DNA of 64,000 nucleotides from Parapedobacter luteus (GCF_900168055.1 NZ_FUYS01000003.1:310001-374000), one strand, 5' to 3'. Positions 28,658-37,622 are shown, counted from the first letter of the stretch. Numbers and translations: made by a program. Notes: generated by a model not told the origin, from the sequence alone.

Positions 28658-30457
28658 ATGAAACAAAAGACATACATTACAGCGCTTGTCAGTGGACTGT
28701 GCCTTTTACTCACCACCTTTGGATGCCAAAAGAATTTCTTTGATCAGGTTCCGGATGATCGCATCACTATTGAGGAAGTATTTAATAGGCGCCTGGAATC
28801 GGAACAGTACCTGGCAAACATCTACGCCCGTATACGGGAAGAAAATAACCAATGGTCGGAAAACCCGTGGATGGGCGTAGCGGATGAAGCGGATATGACC
28901 TGGGCCCGGAGCGGCTATAACACCTATTTCATCAATCTGGGCGCTTGGGACCCGAACTCCGGATATTTCCAATTCTGGGAACATTACTATCGCGGCATCC
29001 GATCGGCTACCTATTTCATGCAGCATATTGGCGGAAATGCGGAAATACTCAAGTTACCCAACGGCCAGGCATTGATTGACCAGTATTGGGCGGAAGCCCG
29101 GTTTTTGCGGGCCTATTTTTACTTTTGCCTATTGCGGCAATACGGGCCTGTCATTCTGCTGGGTGACGAGGTAATTCCACCCGATACGCCGTTTGACAAC
29201 CTATTGATCCCGAGAAATACCTTTGATGAATGCGTCAGCTACATCGCCAGTGAATTGGATGCAGCAGGACAAGCCCTGCCACTTGTGCAGACCAATGCAA
29301 GGGAAGAAGGCCGCGCCACCAGGTCAATGGCCATGGCTGTAAAGGCGCGTCTGCTGCTGTATGCGGCAAGCCCCCTTTACAACGGAAATACCGACTACGC
29401 CTCGTTTACCAATGAAGGCGGAACACCGTTGATCAGCCAAAGCTACGACGAAAACAAATGGAAGCTTGCTGCTGATGCGGCAAAAGCGATTATTGATCTC
29501 AATCATTTCGACCTGTATAAGGTGACGGACAGCGACGGGAACGTTGAGCCCATTGCGTCCTATTCCGGCGTAGTTTTGGAGCCTTGGAACAGGGAGCAGA
29601 TTTTTGTCCGTCCAGCGTGGAATGACGGGGATTGGGAGCGACACGCTTCTCCCCGCTTTGGTGGCGGATGGTCGGGTATTGGCGCTACGCAAAAACAAGT
29701 GGACGCCTATTTTATGGCTAATGGCAAAGCCATTGATGAAGAAGGCTCGGGGTATGTCGAAACCGGATTTTCCACAGCGGATACGCGGTACACCACGGCT
29801 GGGACTTACAACATGTACGTAAATCGGGAGCCCCGTTTCTATGCATCGATTGTCTATAACGGTTCGTATTGGGTTCATCGCGACGAAGGTGATATCAGGG
29901 TTGGGATGCATCGTTATGGAAATACCGGCATGGAGGGCACCTGGGATTTCTCACGCACCGGCTATTTAATCCGAAAGAACATTCACCCGAACAGTAATCC
30001 ACGGCTGAACCGTTTTGTCAGGAGGCCGTACGTCATGTTTCGTCTGGGCGAGGTTTATCTCAATTATGCCGAAGCACTGAACGAGTATGATCCCGGGAAT
30101 CCGGATATCCTTCGTTATATCAACCTGATACGTGAGCGGGCCGGTATCCCAAAACTTGAGGGCGAATACACCCAAGAAGAGATGCGTCGGCGCATCCAAC
30201 AGGAAAGACAGGTGGAATTAGCATTCGAAAACCACCGCTATTTTGATACCAGACGATGGAAAATCGCTATGGAAACAGACGGTGGGCCATTCGAAGGGAT
30301 GAACGTAGAGGCGCCCGTATCAGATTTCGATGACCCCGAGTTCTATCGCCGTACGGTATTTGAGACCCGTGTATTCCAAGAGCGGCATTACTTATGGCCG
30401 ATCCCTCAATCTGAGATCGACCGAAACCGTGCGCTGATACAGAATCCCGGCTGGTAG
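28658..30457 (+). CDS. SusD/RagB-family nutrient-binding outer-membrane lipoprotein
   Basis: A 599-residue surface lipoprotein. Signal peptide with lipobox TFGC (Cys at about 23), TPR-like helical core (for instance WAEARFLRAYFYFCLLRQYGPVILL) and the C-terminal SusD block FRLGEVYLNYAEALNEY followed by RIQQERQVELAFENHRYFDTRRW. It closes over the SusC barrel and captures the ligand. It follows susC by 12 nt and is the last gene of the locus, with a hairpin downstream. Confidence 0.95.
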   Translation: MKQKTYITALVSGLCLLLTTFGCQKNFFDQVPDDRITIEEVFNRRLESEQYLANIYARIREENNQWSENPWMGVADEADMTWARSGYNTYFINLGAWDPNSGYFQFWEHYYRGIRSATYFMQHIGGNAEILKLPNGQALIDQYWAEARFLRAYFYFCLLRQYGPVILLGDEVIPPDTPFDNLLIPRNTFDECVSYIASELDAAGQALPLVQTNAREEGRATRSMAMAVKARLLLYAASPLYNGNTDYASFTNEGGTPLISQSYDENKWKLAADAAKAIIDLNHFDLYKVTDSDGNVEPIASYSGVVLEPWNREQIFVRPAWNDGDWERHASPRFGGGWSGIGATQKQVDAYFMANGKAIDEEGSGYVETGFSTADTRYTTAGTYNMYVNREPRFYASIVYNGSYWVHRDEGDIRVGMHRYGNTGMEGTWDFSRTGYLIRKNIHPNSNPRLNRFVRRPYVMFRLGEVYLNYAEALNEYDPGNPDILRYINLIRERAGIPKLEGEYTQEEMRRRIQQERQVELAFENHRYFDTRRWKIAMETDGGPFEGMNVEAPVSDFDDPEFYRRTVFETRVFQERHYLWPIPQSEIDRNRALIQNPGW

Positions 30458-30522
30458 GAAGACACCCGATAGGACAGTGGAGTTTTCCTCATGCCGTAGG
30501 CCCCGGGAGGCGCAACGAAAAT

Positions 30523-30561
30523 AAAGCCACCCAATATACCATGTTGGTTTTGGGTGGCTTT
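30523..30561 (+). terminator. Hairpin after susD
   Basis: AAAGCCACCCAA / TTGGGTGGCTTT, a 12-bp perfect stem with a 15-nt loop. The tail is short on T (CTTTGCATATAAT). It lies 65 nt after the susD stop. Confidence 0.7.
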
Positions 30562-30686
30562 GCATATAATATATCCTAGCACGATGAAATTCCTGCCCGG
30601 CCGGGAAATCTTCATGATATCGAGGTGGCGAGGTAATGGGGGTCAAACAGGTTTTCTACCTTTTCGCTGACTCAATGCTTTCGATA

Positions 30687-30717
30687 TTTCCACATCTCCC
30701 ATATCTTCGTAACTTTG
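30687..30717 (+). promoter_or_regulatory. fumC promoter (TTTC-N19-TAACTTTG)
   Basis: TAACTTTG at 30710-30717 with TTTC at 30687-30690, 19 nt upstream. The ATG is 25 nt downstream. Confidence 0.6.
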
Positions 30718-30742
30718 TAAGCATAATCAAAATAACAATTCC

Positions 30743-32140
30743 ATGTCATATAGAATAGAACACGATACCATGGGCGAGGTGCAAGTACCTGCCGACAAGT
30801 ATTGGGGCGCCCAGACCGAACGCTCGCGCAACAATTTTAAAATCGGACCTGCAGCTTCCATGCCCGCGGAAATCATCGAGGCCTTTGCATACCTCAAGAA
30901 GGCCGCGGCTTACACCAATGCAGACGCGGGCATACTGCCTACTGAAAAACGTGATCTGATTGCGCAGGTGTGTGATGAAATTCTGGCAGGGCAATTGGCT
31001 GATCAATTTCCCCTGGTTGTTTGGCAAACCGGATCCGGGACCCAATCAAACATGAACGTCAACGAGGTGGTATCTAACCGCGCTCATGTCATCCAGGGCA
31101 ACAAATTGGGGGAAGGCAAGCCTTTCATTCACCCCAATGATGATGTAAACAAGTCACAGTCATCCAACGATACCTACCCTACGGCCATGCATATCGCAGC
31201 CTACAAAAAAATAGTGGAAGTGACCATCCCCGGCGTGGAAAAGCTACGCGACACGCTGAAAGCAAAAGCCGAAGCGTTCGCCAATGTTGTCAAGATAGGT
31301 CGCACCCACTTGATGGACGCAACCCCCCTGACCCTCGGACAGGAATTTTCGGGCTATGTGGCCCAGCTCGACTATGGCTTGAAAGCGCTTAAAAATACGT
31401 TGGCTCACCTCGCTGAGCTGGCCCTGGGCGGCACCGCTGTTGGCACCGGCATCAACACACCAAAAGGTTATGCAGAAACCGTAGCCAAGTATATCGCCGA
31501 CTTTACGGGATTACCCTTTCGCACGGCACCCAACAAATTTGAGGCGTTGGCGGCTCACGATGCGATTGTAGAAAGTCATGGCGCATTGAAGCAATTGGCC
31601 GTATCGCTGCACAAAATTGCCAATGATATCCGTATGCTCGCTTCCGGCCCGCGTTCGGGCATTGGCGAAATCCTGATTCCAGAGAACGAACCGGGCTCAT
31701 CCATTATGCCTGGCAAGGTAAATCCAACGCAGTGCGAAGCGCTTACGATGGTGGCTGCACAAGTTATTGGCAATGATGTAACCATTTCCTTCGGTGGCGC
31801 TAACGGCCATTACGAACTTAACGTCTTCAAACCGGTTATGGCGGCCAACTTTCTGCAATCCGCCCAATTGATTGGCGACGCTTGCATTTCGTTCAATGAG
31901 CATTGCGCTACCGGCATCGAGCCAAACTACGACGGCATCAAGAAACATCTCGAAAATTCGCTGATGCTCGTCACTGCGCTCAATCCTCACATTGGCTACG
32001 AAAATGCAGCCAAAATCGCTAAGAAAGCCCATAAGGAAAACAAGTCCTTGCGTGAAGCGGCACTGGAATTGGGCTTGCTCACCAACGAACAGTTTGACGA
32101 ATGGGTTCGCCCAGAAGATATGATTGGCGGGCTGAAGTAG
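30743..32140 (+). CDS. fumC: Class II fumarate hydratase
   Basis: A 465-residue iron-free fumarase of the aspartase/fumarase superfamily, converting fumarate to malate in the TCA cycle. The superfamily signature [11 protein letters not shown] holds the mobile catalytic Ser loop; [13 protein letters not shown] and [17 protein letters not shown] supply further active-site parts contributed by other subunits of the tetramer. The length is standard. The next gene begins 3 nt after its stop. Confidence 0.96.
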   Translation: MSYRIEHDTMGEVQVPADKYWGAQTERSRNNFKIGPAASMPAEIIEAFAYLKKAAAYTNADAGILPTEKRDLIAQVCDEILAGQLADQFPLVVWQTGSGTQSNMNVNEVVSNRAHVIQGNKLGEGKPFIHPNDDVNKSQSSNDTYPTAMHIAAYKKIVEVTIPGVEKLRDTLKAKAEAFANVVKIGRTHLMDATPLTLGQEFSGYVAQLDYGLKALKNTLAHLAELALGGTAVGTGINTPKGYAETVAKYIADFTGLPFRTAPNKFEALAAHDAIVESHGALKQLAVSLHKIANDIRMLASGPRSGIGEILIPENEPGSSIMPGKVNPTQCEALTMVAAQVIGNDVTISFGGANGHYELNVFKPVMAANFLQSAQLIGDACISFNEHCATGIEPNYDGIKKHLENSLMLVTALNPHIGYENAAKIAKKAHKENKSLREAALELGLLTNEQFDEWVRPEDMIGGLK

Positions 32141-32143
32141 ATC

Positions 32144-32683
32144 GTGGTTGTGACCCGTCTAGTACGACATAAATCGCACAGCATAGTATACCGGCTACAT
32201 TTGGCCGGTATGCTTTTTCTAAGCATGAGCAGTTGCCACTTCAATCCGGATGTACAAAGTGAAGGAGCGGATTACCTGCAAGGCCTTTGGATACAGGACA
32301 GCGTACCCATGCAACATGCGCTTTTACAATATACGCTGCACGAATTAAAATTCACGTGCGACTCCATTTATGCAACGCTGCGGACGAGATCCAAAGTCAA
32401 GAATGTAGCAGATTCTTGCTACAATGCGGGGCAATGGACTGAATACGCCATAGGTGTGTATGTGGTACGTGGCGATAGCCTTCTGGTAGATGGGCTTTAT
32501 ACCAAGCCGGACTGGCGCCGGAAAACCTCCGGGTGCCACCGTACTGGGCAGTATCTACCGCGTTTCAAAATTGTCCGGTATAGTGCCGACTTCCTTGTGC
32601 TCGAAAACCGCTATGACCAGCGGCCGATCCTGCTGCGGAAAATTGCCGACATGACCTGTACCCCGAAAAAACGCTGGGAGTAA
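32144..32683 (+). CDS. Hypothetical lipoprotein in the fumC operon
   Basis: A 179-residue protein starting at GTG 32144, only 3 nt after fumC. With this start it has a basic segment (RLVRHKSHSIVYR), a hydrophobic core and the lipobox SMSSC (Cys31). The alternative ATG 32210 would shorten the signal peptide to a few residues. The mature part contains several Cys (for example TCDSIY and DSCYNAG) and no recognised domain. It is probably a fumarase-linked protein by operon only; no role can be given. Confidence 0.6.
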   Translation: MVVTRLVRHKSHSIVYRLHLAGMLFLSMSSCHFNPDVQSEGADYLQGLWIQDSVPMQHALLQYTLHELKFTCDSIYATLRTRSKVKNVADSCYNAGQWTEYAIGVYVVRGDSLLVDGLYTKPDWRRKTSGCHRTGQYLPRFKIVRYSADFLVLENRYDQRPILLRKIADMTCTPKKRWE

Positions 32684-32691
32684 AAAGAAAT

Positions 32692-32719
32692 AAAAAAAGG
32701 CAGCACTCATCGCACTACC
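32692..32719 (-). terminator. Terminator of the DUF3127 gene
   Basis: On the minus strand GGTAGTGC / GTGCTGCC form an 8-bp stem with G-U pairs, loop of 5 nt, followed by seven T. It lies 36 nt after the DUF3127 stop. On the plus strand the T-run is short, so plus-strand action is weaker. Confidence 0.6.
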
Positions 32720-32755
32720 TTTATTGATTTATTATCAACTAAAACTATATTCGGA

Positions 32756-33148
32756 TTAAAAGGGCAAATCGTCGTCTTTTCCATCATCTGCAGAAATATC
32801 TACCGTAGGAGGGGCATCAAATGCCTGAGGACCGGAAGCTGCCTGGCCCGCGTTTGCCACCGGAGTGGTGGTAACCTTGGCTACACGCCATGCAACCAGT
32901 GAGTTGAAATAACTGGTTACCCCGTCTTTATTGGTCCAGGGACGTCCACGTAGATTGAATGAAACTTCTACCTCATCGCCCACACTCAGGTTGTCGAACA
33001 ACGTCGTCCGATCCTGCGTTGCCTCGAAACGGATATATTCGACAAATTGAGGGTTTTCCGCATATTGGATTATTAGATCTCTTTTCTTGAATGTATCGGT
33101 AACCTGTTGCACATCACCAATTTCGTGTACTTTTCCTCGTATTTCCAT
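32756..33148 (-). CDS. DUF3127 protein with an SSB-like acidic tail
   Basis: A 130-residue protein. Residues 1-90 are the DUF3127 domain (MEIRGKVHEIGDVQQVTDTFKKRDLIIQY ... VEVSFNLRGRPW is the pattern, given here in parts), likely an OB-type beta-barrel. A flexible Ala/Pro-rich linker follows, ending in DDDLPF. That tail is the form used by single-stranded-DNA-binding protein to recruit repair and replication enzymes. I infer a nucleic-acid-binding role; the family has no settled function that I know. It is divergent from the THUMP methyltransferase gene, 76 nt away. Confidence 0.85.
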   Translation of the reverse strand: MEIRGKVHEIGDVQQVTDTFKKRDLIIQYAENPQFVEYIRFEATQDRTTLFDNLSVGDEVEVSFNLRGRPWTNKDGVTSYFNSLVAWRVAKVTTTPVANAGQAASGPQAFDAPPTVDISADDGKDDDLPF

Positions 33149-33183
33149 TACTTGCCTCGTTTATTAAAACGGTAAAACTACAT

Positions 33184-33214
33184 ATTTTTTAGCGAACAAT
33201 AATAACTAACTTTG
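33184..33214 (+). promoter_or_regulatory. Promoter of the THUMP methyltransferase gene (TTTT-N19-TAACTTTG)
   Basis: TAACTTTG at 33207-33214, 10 nt before the ATG at 33225, with TTTT 19 nt upstream. The leader would be only a few nucleotides. Confidence 0.5.
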
Positions 33215-33224
33215 CCAAAATCTT

Positions 33225-34403
33225 ATGGAAGTTTTCAACACCCCCAGTAAAATCATCATCACCTGTTATCGACGGTTGTCGCCCTACCTGCAAAACGAAG
33301 TACAAGAGCTCGGGTTTGCTACCAAGCGTACCTTTGCTACCGGCATAGAACTGCAAGCCACAGGGAACGATTGCATCAGGCTCAACCTCAATTTACGCTG
33401 CGCCAGCCAGGTGCTTTACTCGCTAAAAGCCTTCCGGGCCAGTAATCCGGATGAACTTTACGAAGCATTATCGGATATTCCTTGGGAAGATCTCATCGCT
33501 TTTGATGGCTATATTTCGGTCACATCCAACGTGCATAATCCAACCATTACCACGCCGTTGTTTGCAAACCTGAAAGTAAAGGACGCAATTGCTGATCGCA
33601 TTAAAAGCAAAAAAGGGCTACGCCCCGATAGCGGTCCAGATTTCCACAAGACGGTTGTGCATTTATACTGGCAGGACAACCAAGCCGAAGTCTTTCTCGA
33701 TACCTCAGGCGAGGTGCTTGCCAAACATGGTTACCGCAAACATCCCGGTAAAGCGCCCATGTTAGAGGCATTGGCCGCATCGGTGGTATACGCCACTGCG
33801 TGGGATGGGCAGTCGGCATTCATTAATCCCATGTGCGGTTCCGGCACATTGGCTATCGAGGCAGCACTTATTGCCACCAACCGCAGACCGGGCCTTTTCC
33901 GTATGAACTACGGGTTCATGCACATACTGGGTTATGACGAGCAAGTGTTTTTTGCGGAACGGCGGAGACTTAAAGAGCAGGTGGATAAAAAGACGACGGC
34001 CAAAATCATTGCTTCCGACATTGCAAAAGAAGCCGTGGAAATTGCCCGGATGAATGCCAAGACGGCCGGTGTCGATCAACTCATCGACTTCCAAGTCTGC
34101 GATTTTGCGGAAACGCCACTACCCGATGGCCCGGGAGTAATCGTGTTCAATCCCGAATATGGAGACCGTATGGGCACGCACAGTAAGCTTGAAGCAACAT
34201 ATGGCCGTATCGGCGACTTCCTTAAACAACAGGGAGCCGGCAAACGCGGCTACGTATTTACCGGCAATCCGGACCTTGCCAAAAAAATCGGCCTCCGCGC
34301 ATCGCGTCGGATCGAATTTTACAACGGCAGGCTGGATTGCCGCCTGCTGGAATATGAACTATATACAGGAACAAAACGCCACACCACTGATGAGCCAAGC
34401 TGA
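33225..34403 (+). CDS. THUMP-domain class I rRNA methyltransferase, RlmL-like
   Basis: A 392-residue protein: a short N-terminal ferredoxin-like part, a THUMP RNA-binding domain (about 50-165) and a Rossmann methyltransferase domain. Motif I is NPMCGSGTLAIEAAL (201 onward). The catalytic motif IV reads NPEYG (309-313) where RNA guanine-N2 methyltransferases usually have NPPYG; the second Pro is replaced by Glu. The architecture matches the N-terminal half of E. coli RlmL (m2G2445 of 23S rRNA). Target position is inferred. The HD gene overlaps its end by 14 nt. Confidence 0.88.
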   Translation: MEVFNTPSKIIITCYRRLSPYLQNEVQELGFATKRTFATGIELQATGNDCIRLNLNLRCASQVLYSLKAFRASNPDELYEALSDIPWEDLIAFDGYISVTSNVHNPTITTPLFANLKVKDAIADRIKSKKGLRPDSGPDFHKTVVHLYWQDNQAEVFLDTSGEVLAKHGYRKHPGKAPMLEALAASVVYATAWDGQSAFINPMCGSGTLAIEAALIATNRRPGLFRMNYGFMHILGYDEQVFFAERRRLKEQVDKKTTAKIIASDIAKEAVEIARMNAKTAGVDQLIDFQVCDFAETPLPDGPGVIVFNPEYGDRMGTHSKLEATYGRIGDFLKQQGAGKRGYVFTGNPDLAKKIGLRASRRIEFYNGRLDCRLLEYELYTGTKRHTTDEPS

Positions 34404-35046
34404 CGAATCGCTGATCCGGCAAACAGCCGGCTTTGTCCGCCAACGACTTGTCCATGCCGAGGCCGGCCATGACTGGTGGCACATCCAACGGGTGTGGAAC
34501 AACGTGAAGCTTATCCTTCAGCAAGAATCGGCCGACCGCCTTATCTGTGAGTTGGCTGCCCTGCTGCATGATATCGCAGACAGCAAATTCCACGGCGGGG
34601 ATGAAACACTGGGGCCAAAGATTGCCGGCGACTTCCTGCAAAGCCTCAAGGTCCGGCAGGATATCATAGAACATGTGCAAGCGATCATCCTGAATATGTC
34701 GTACAAAGCCAGTTTAGGCCATATCGCCTTTCATTCCAAAGAACTCGAAATTGTGCAGGACGCCGATCGTTTGGATGCGATAGGCGCTATAGGCATCGCG
34801 CGAGCCTTCCACTACGGCGGATTCAAAAACCGCGAATTATACGATCCTGAGGTCGCTCCAAACATCCATCAGGATAAAGAAGCCTACAAAAACAGCACGG
34901 CGCCGACCATCAATCACTTCTATGAAAAACTCCTGCTATTAAAGGACAAAATGAATACGACCAAAGCCAAGCAGATTGCGGAGGAACGGCATGCCTTCAT
35001 GGAACAGTACCTGGAGCAGTTCTACCGGGAATGGCACGGGGCTTAA
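34390..35046 (+). CDS. HD-domain metal-dependent phosphohydrolase
   Basis: A 218-residue HD-superfamily protein similar to YpgQ/YedJ-type phosphohydrolases. Metal ligands are visible in order: HDWWH at about 27, HDIAD at about 62, His/Glu further on, and the final Asp in VQDADRLDAIGAIGIARAF. The start is ATG 34390, inside the methyltransferase end; ATG 34354 upstream is also possible but would give a long overlap. The overlap suggests translational coupling. The substrate, perhaps a nucleotide, is unknown. Confidence 0.82.
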   Translation: MSQADESLIRQTAGFVRQRLVHAEAGHDWWHIQRVWNNVKLILQQESADRLICELAALLHDIADSKFHGGDETLGPKIAGDFLQSLKVRQDIIEHVQAIILNMSYKASLGHIAFHSKELEIVQDADRLDAIGAIGIARAFHYGGFKNRELYDPEVAPNIHQDKEAYKNSTAPTINHFYEKLLLLKDKMNTTKAKQIAEERHAFMEQYLEQFYREWHGA

Positions 35047-35402
35047 AATCCGCCCATCACCATCATAGCCGACTCGCGGGCCATCCGCTGGTTGTATTCA
35101 TCGGTCATGCTTTTATGGTTAATCAGGTCTACAATCGTGCCGATAAAGCAGAAGCCTACCGTAAGGAAATAGATGATGCCCATGGCTACCTGATTCAGGA
35201 TAAATCGTTGGATACCTGCAAAACCCAAAAATCCCAGTAAGGTAAACAACAAGATATCCTGGGCGTTTTTCCGCTTACTATGATAAATAAACACGAAATG
35301 CTTCACTTGCTCCTCAGTAAATGTCTTCGTCGCGTGTTCGAGGTACATCAACTCTTCCGGAGAAATGCCCCTAATGGTCATTAATATATTGCGGTTGCTC
35401 AT
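35043..35402 (-). CDS. TM2-domain membrane protein
   Basis: A 119-residue protein with a soluble N-terminus of about 45 residues and then a TM2 domain: two close membrane helices (ILLFTLLGFLGFAGIQRFIL and MGIIYFLTVGFCFIGTIVDLI) joined by the short conserved turn with Gly, Arg and Phe. Function unknown. Its stop overlaps the stop of the convergent HD gene by 4 nt, and its 5' end overlaps the DUF2752 gene by 32 nt if ATG 35402 is used. Confidence 0.82.
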   Translation of the reverse strand: MSNRNILMTIRGISPEELMYLEHATKTFTEEQVKHFVFIYHSKRKNAQDILLFTLLGFLGFAGIQRFILNQVAMGIIYFLTVGFCFIGTIVDLINHKSMTDEYNQRMARESAMMVMGGF

Positions 35403-35721
35403 ATTGGTGATATGTTATCCTGTTGAAATGAATTCTTTTTGACAAGGTGTATATTCGATGAACAATGACAAAAAAGGCTGGTATACCAAGCCAATGCATA
35501 CGAAAGGATTCCATGACTTCGCCGTGCATAAATAGACCGATGGCCCGTCCGATGCCACACCCGGGGCACCACTCAAACCCTAAATTTTCCAATGGGCATA
35601 ATGTAAAATGATGGCCATGCCCGGCCGAACAATAAAGAACCACCAACGCTGCCATCCAGCTTATCAGTTCGATTGGAAGCGCGTGCCACCATCTGCGCAG
35701 TATGCTTTTCGTACTACTCAT
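35371..35721 (-). CDS. DUF2752 membrane protein
   Basis: A 116-residue protein with two or three membrane segments and the DUF2752 Cys motifs: CPLENLGFEWCPGCGIGRA (Cys at about 42, 52 and 55), with HG and FR residues after it. DUF2752 next to TM2 is a recurrent pair in Bacteroidota; its role is unknown. It is upstream of TM2 and 54 nt downstream of a possible 47-codon gene. Confidence 0.8.
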   Translation of the reverse strand: MSSTKSILRRWWHALPIELISWMAALVVLYCSAGHGHHFTLCPLENLGFEWCPGCGIGRAIGLFMHGEVMESFRMHWLGIPAFFVIVHRIYTLSKRIHFNRITYHQYEQPQYINDH

Positions 35722-35775
35722 TAAAAATATGACAACCGATGGTTCATGATGTTACATTTGGTCAGACAAATATAG

Positions 35776-35919
35776 TTAACTCAGCTCCAGCAAGCCAAAA
35801 AGTCCTACCAGCATGCCGCCAAGCATAAGCCATAACAAATTAGTTTTCAGCAAAGATACCAATTTACTCAGTGAAATCAGTGATGGCAGGCCGCTAAAAA
35901 ACTGATATTTGTATCGCAT
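35776..35919 (-). CDS. Possible 47-residue membrane protein
   Basis: An open frame of 47 codons plus stop, ATG 35919 to TAA 35776. The protein starts MRYKYQFFSGLPSLISLSK and ends with one strongly hydrophobic helix, NLLWLMLGGMLVGLFGLLEL (28-47 region). A basic N-half and a single membrane helix are typical of real small membrane proteins. It precedes DUF2752 and TM2 on the same strand by 54 nt, so it could be the first gene of that cluster. The leader AAAAATG is compatible with weak Bacteroidota ribosome binding. There is no homologue I can name. Confidence 0.45.
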   Translation of the reverse strand: MRYKYQFFSGLPSLISLSKLVSLLKTNLLWLMLGGMLVGLFGLLELS

Positions 35920-35993
35920 TTTTAACAAAATGACTACCTTTAACCAACATTACGCTAATACAAATAGGCTAACTAGCGGCCAAAATTGAGAAC

Positions 35994-36779
35994 ATGAACA
36001 AACTGACACGGATTTTTTTTATGCTAACGGTATACGCCATGCCGCACATTTCTTTTGCGCAGTTTATTGACAATCAAGTCATCGCCCACCGAGGAGCATG
36101 GAAGGCCGATGGCCTGCCGCAAAACTCCCTCGCATCACTACAGCGCGCCATTGAACTGGGATGTGCAGGCTCTGAGTTCGACGTCCATCTTACGAAAGAT
36201 GATGTATTGGTTGTTAATCACGACGCTGAATTTTACGACATCGATATCGCCACGGCTACTTATGCCGAGCTGCTGAACAAAAAGCACCCCAACGGCGAAT
36301 CCATCCCTACAGCCGAAGAATACCTACGCGCGGGTATGAAACAGCAAAACACCAAGCTTATCTTTGAGCTAAAAACGTCTAAGCTGGGTAAAGAACGTAC
36401 CCTGTACGCTGCCGATCTGGCTGTGCAGTTAGTTAAAAAGTTGGGAGCCGAAGCATGGGTAGAATACATCGCCTTTGACTACGACGCCTGCAAACAATTC
36501 ATCAAGCGTGACCCCAATGCCAAGGTTTACTACCTCAATGGAGATATCGATCCCGAGCAAGTAAAGCGAGATGGGCTATATGGCCTGGATTATCATTTCA
36601 GCGTATACAAGAAAAACCCGACCTGGATCAGGGAAGCCAAGAGCTTGGGGCTTGTTATCAACGCATGGACTGTCAATACCGAAGACGAAATGCGCCTCCT
36701 GCTCAACCAACATGTAGAGTTCATCACGACAGACGAACCGGCATTGCTACTTGATGTCATCAAAAAACAAAAAAAATAA
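35994..36779 (+). CDS. Glycerophosphodiester phosphodiesterase family protein, exported
   Basis: A 261-residue TIM-barrel enzyme with a signal peptide (IFFMLTVYAMPHISFAQ). Catalytic features of the GDPD family: His33 in AHRGAW, Glu and Asp in SEFDVHLTKDDVLVVNHD, and a late Lys/Glu (FELKTS). It hydrolyses glycerophosphodiesters to glycerol-3-phosphate and an alcohol in the periplasm. It lies 3 nt before the next gene, so the two are one operon. A TACCTTTA box at 35935-35942 with TTTG 23 nt upstream may be its promoter, but the spacing is long. Confidence 0.87.
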   Translation: MNKLTRIFFMLTVYAMPHISFAQFIDNQVIAHRGAWKADGLPQNSLASLQRAIELGCAGSEFDVHLTKDDVLVVNHDAEFYDIDIATATYAELLNKKHPNGESIPTAEEYLRAGMKQQNTKLIFELKTSKLGKERTLYAADLAVQLVKKLGAEAWVEYIAFDYDACKQFIKRDPNAKVYYLNGDIDPEQVKRDGLYGLDYHFSVYKKNPTWIREAKSLGLVINAWTVNTEDEMRLLLNQHVEFITTDEPALLLDVIKKQKK

Positions 36780-36782
36780 CAC

Positions 36783-37622
36783 ATGAAACGGATTTTAAGC
36801 ACCATTACACTCCTTTTTTTCAGTCTCACCATCTGCATTGCGCAGCAATTCATCGTGGCCTCATACAACATCCGGTATGATGCTTCCGGCGATGTCGGCA
36901 ACTTATGGAAAGACCGGCACCCCCACTTGGTACAGCTTATCCGGTTTCATGGGTTCGATATTTTCGGCACCCAGGAGGGTCTCAAGCACCAATTGGAGGA
37001 TATCAAAAAAAATCTACCCGGTTATACCTACATTGGGGTAGGCCGTGATGACGGCAAGGATGGTGGCGAACATTCTGCGATATTTTACAACACCGCCAAG
37101 TTTGAGGCGCTCAAACAAGGCAATTTCTGGCTTGCCGAAAATACGGAAGTGCCCAATAAAGGATGGGATGCTGCATTACCCCGCATCTGTACTTGGGGGC
37201 TTTTCAAGGACAAACATACCGGTTTTGAATTTTTCCTCTTCAATGCCCATTTCGACCATGTAGGTGTCGAAGCACGTAAGGAAAGTGCAAAACTCATTGT
37301 GAAAAAAGCCCATGAGCTGGGCAGTGGCGTTCCGATGATTATCACGGGCGATTTCAATGTAGACCAGCGTAACGAAAGTTATGAGGTGCTCAATAATAGC
37401 GGCGAGGTGACCGATGCGTATGTGTTGTCGCCACTGAAATATGCACCAAGTAGCACATATAACGGCTTTGACATCAAGAAAACAGGAGACAGCCGTATTG
37501 ATCATATTTTCCTGTCAAAGCCGTTTACGGTACTGCGCTATGGAATACTCACAGACAGTTATCAAGGAAAGGTGCCTTCCGATCATTTCCCGGTAATGGC
37601 AGAAGTCCGTTATCAACAATAA
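36783..37622 (+). CDS. Exported endonuclease/exonuclease/phosphatase-family hydrolase
   Basis: A 279-residue EEP-fold protein with a signal peptide (TITLLFFSLTICIAQ). The fold's residues are in order: ASYNIRYD, GTQEG (metal Glu), FNAHFDH (His/Asp), TGDFNVD, DHIFLS and SDHFPV (final Asp-His). Many Bacteroidota members are sugar-phosphatase or sphingomyelinase-like hydrolases. Paired with the phosphodiesterase upstream, a role in phospholipid head-group or phosphate scavenging is likely but inferred. Confidence 0.85.
   Translation: MKRILSTITLLFFSLTICIAQQFIVASYNIRYDASGDVGNLWKDRHPHLVQLIRFHGFDIFGTQEGLKHQLEDIKKNLPGYTYIGVGRDDGKDGGEHSAIFYNTAKFEALKQGNFWLAENTEVPNKGWDAALPRICTWGLFKDKHTGFEFFLFNAHFDHVGVEARKESAKLIVKKAHELGSGVPMIITGDFNVDQRNESYEVLNNSGEVTDAYVLSPLKYAPSSTYNGFDIKKTGDSRIDHIFLSKPFTVLRYGILTDSYQGKVPSDHFPVMAEVRYQQ

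Noticed and set aside
34159-34389. Long N-terminal extension of the HD gene
   Set aside because: It is the +1 frame inside the methyltransferase gene; the HD protein begins near 34390.
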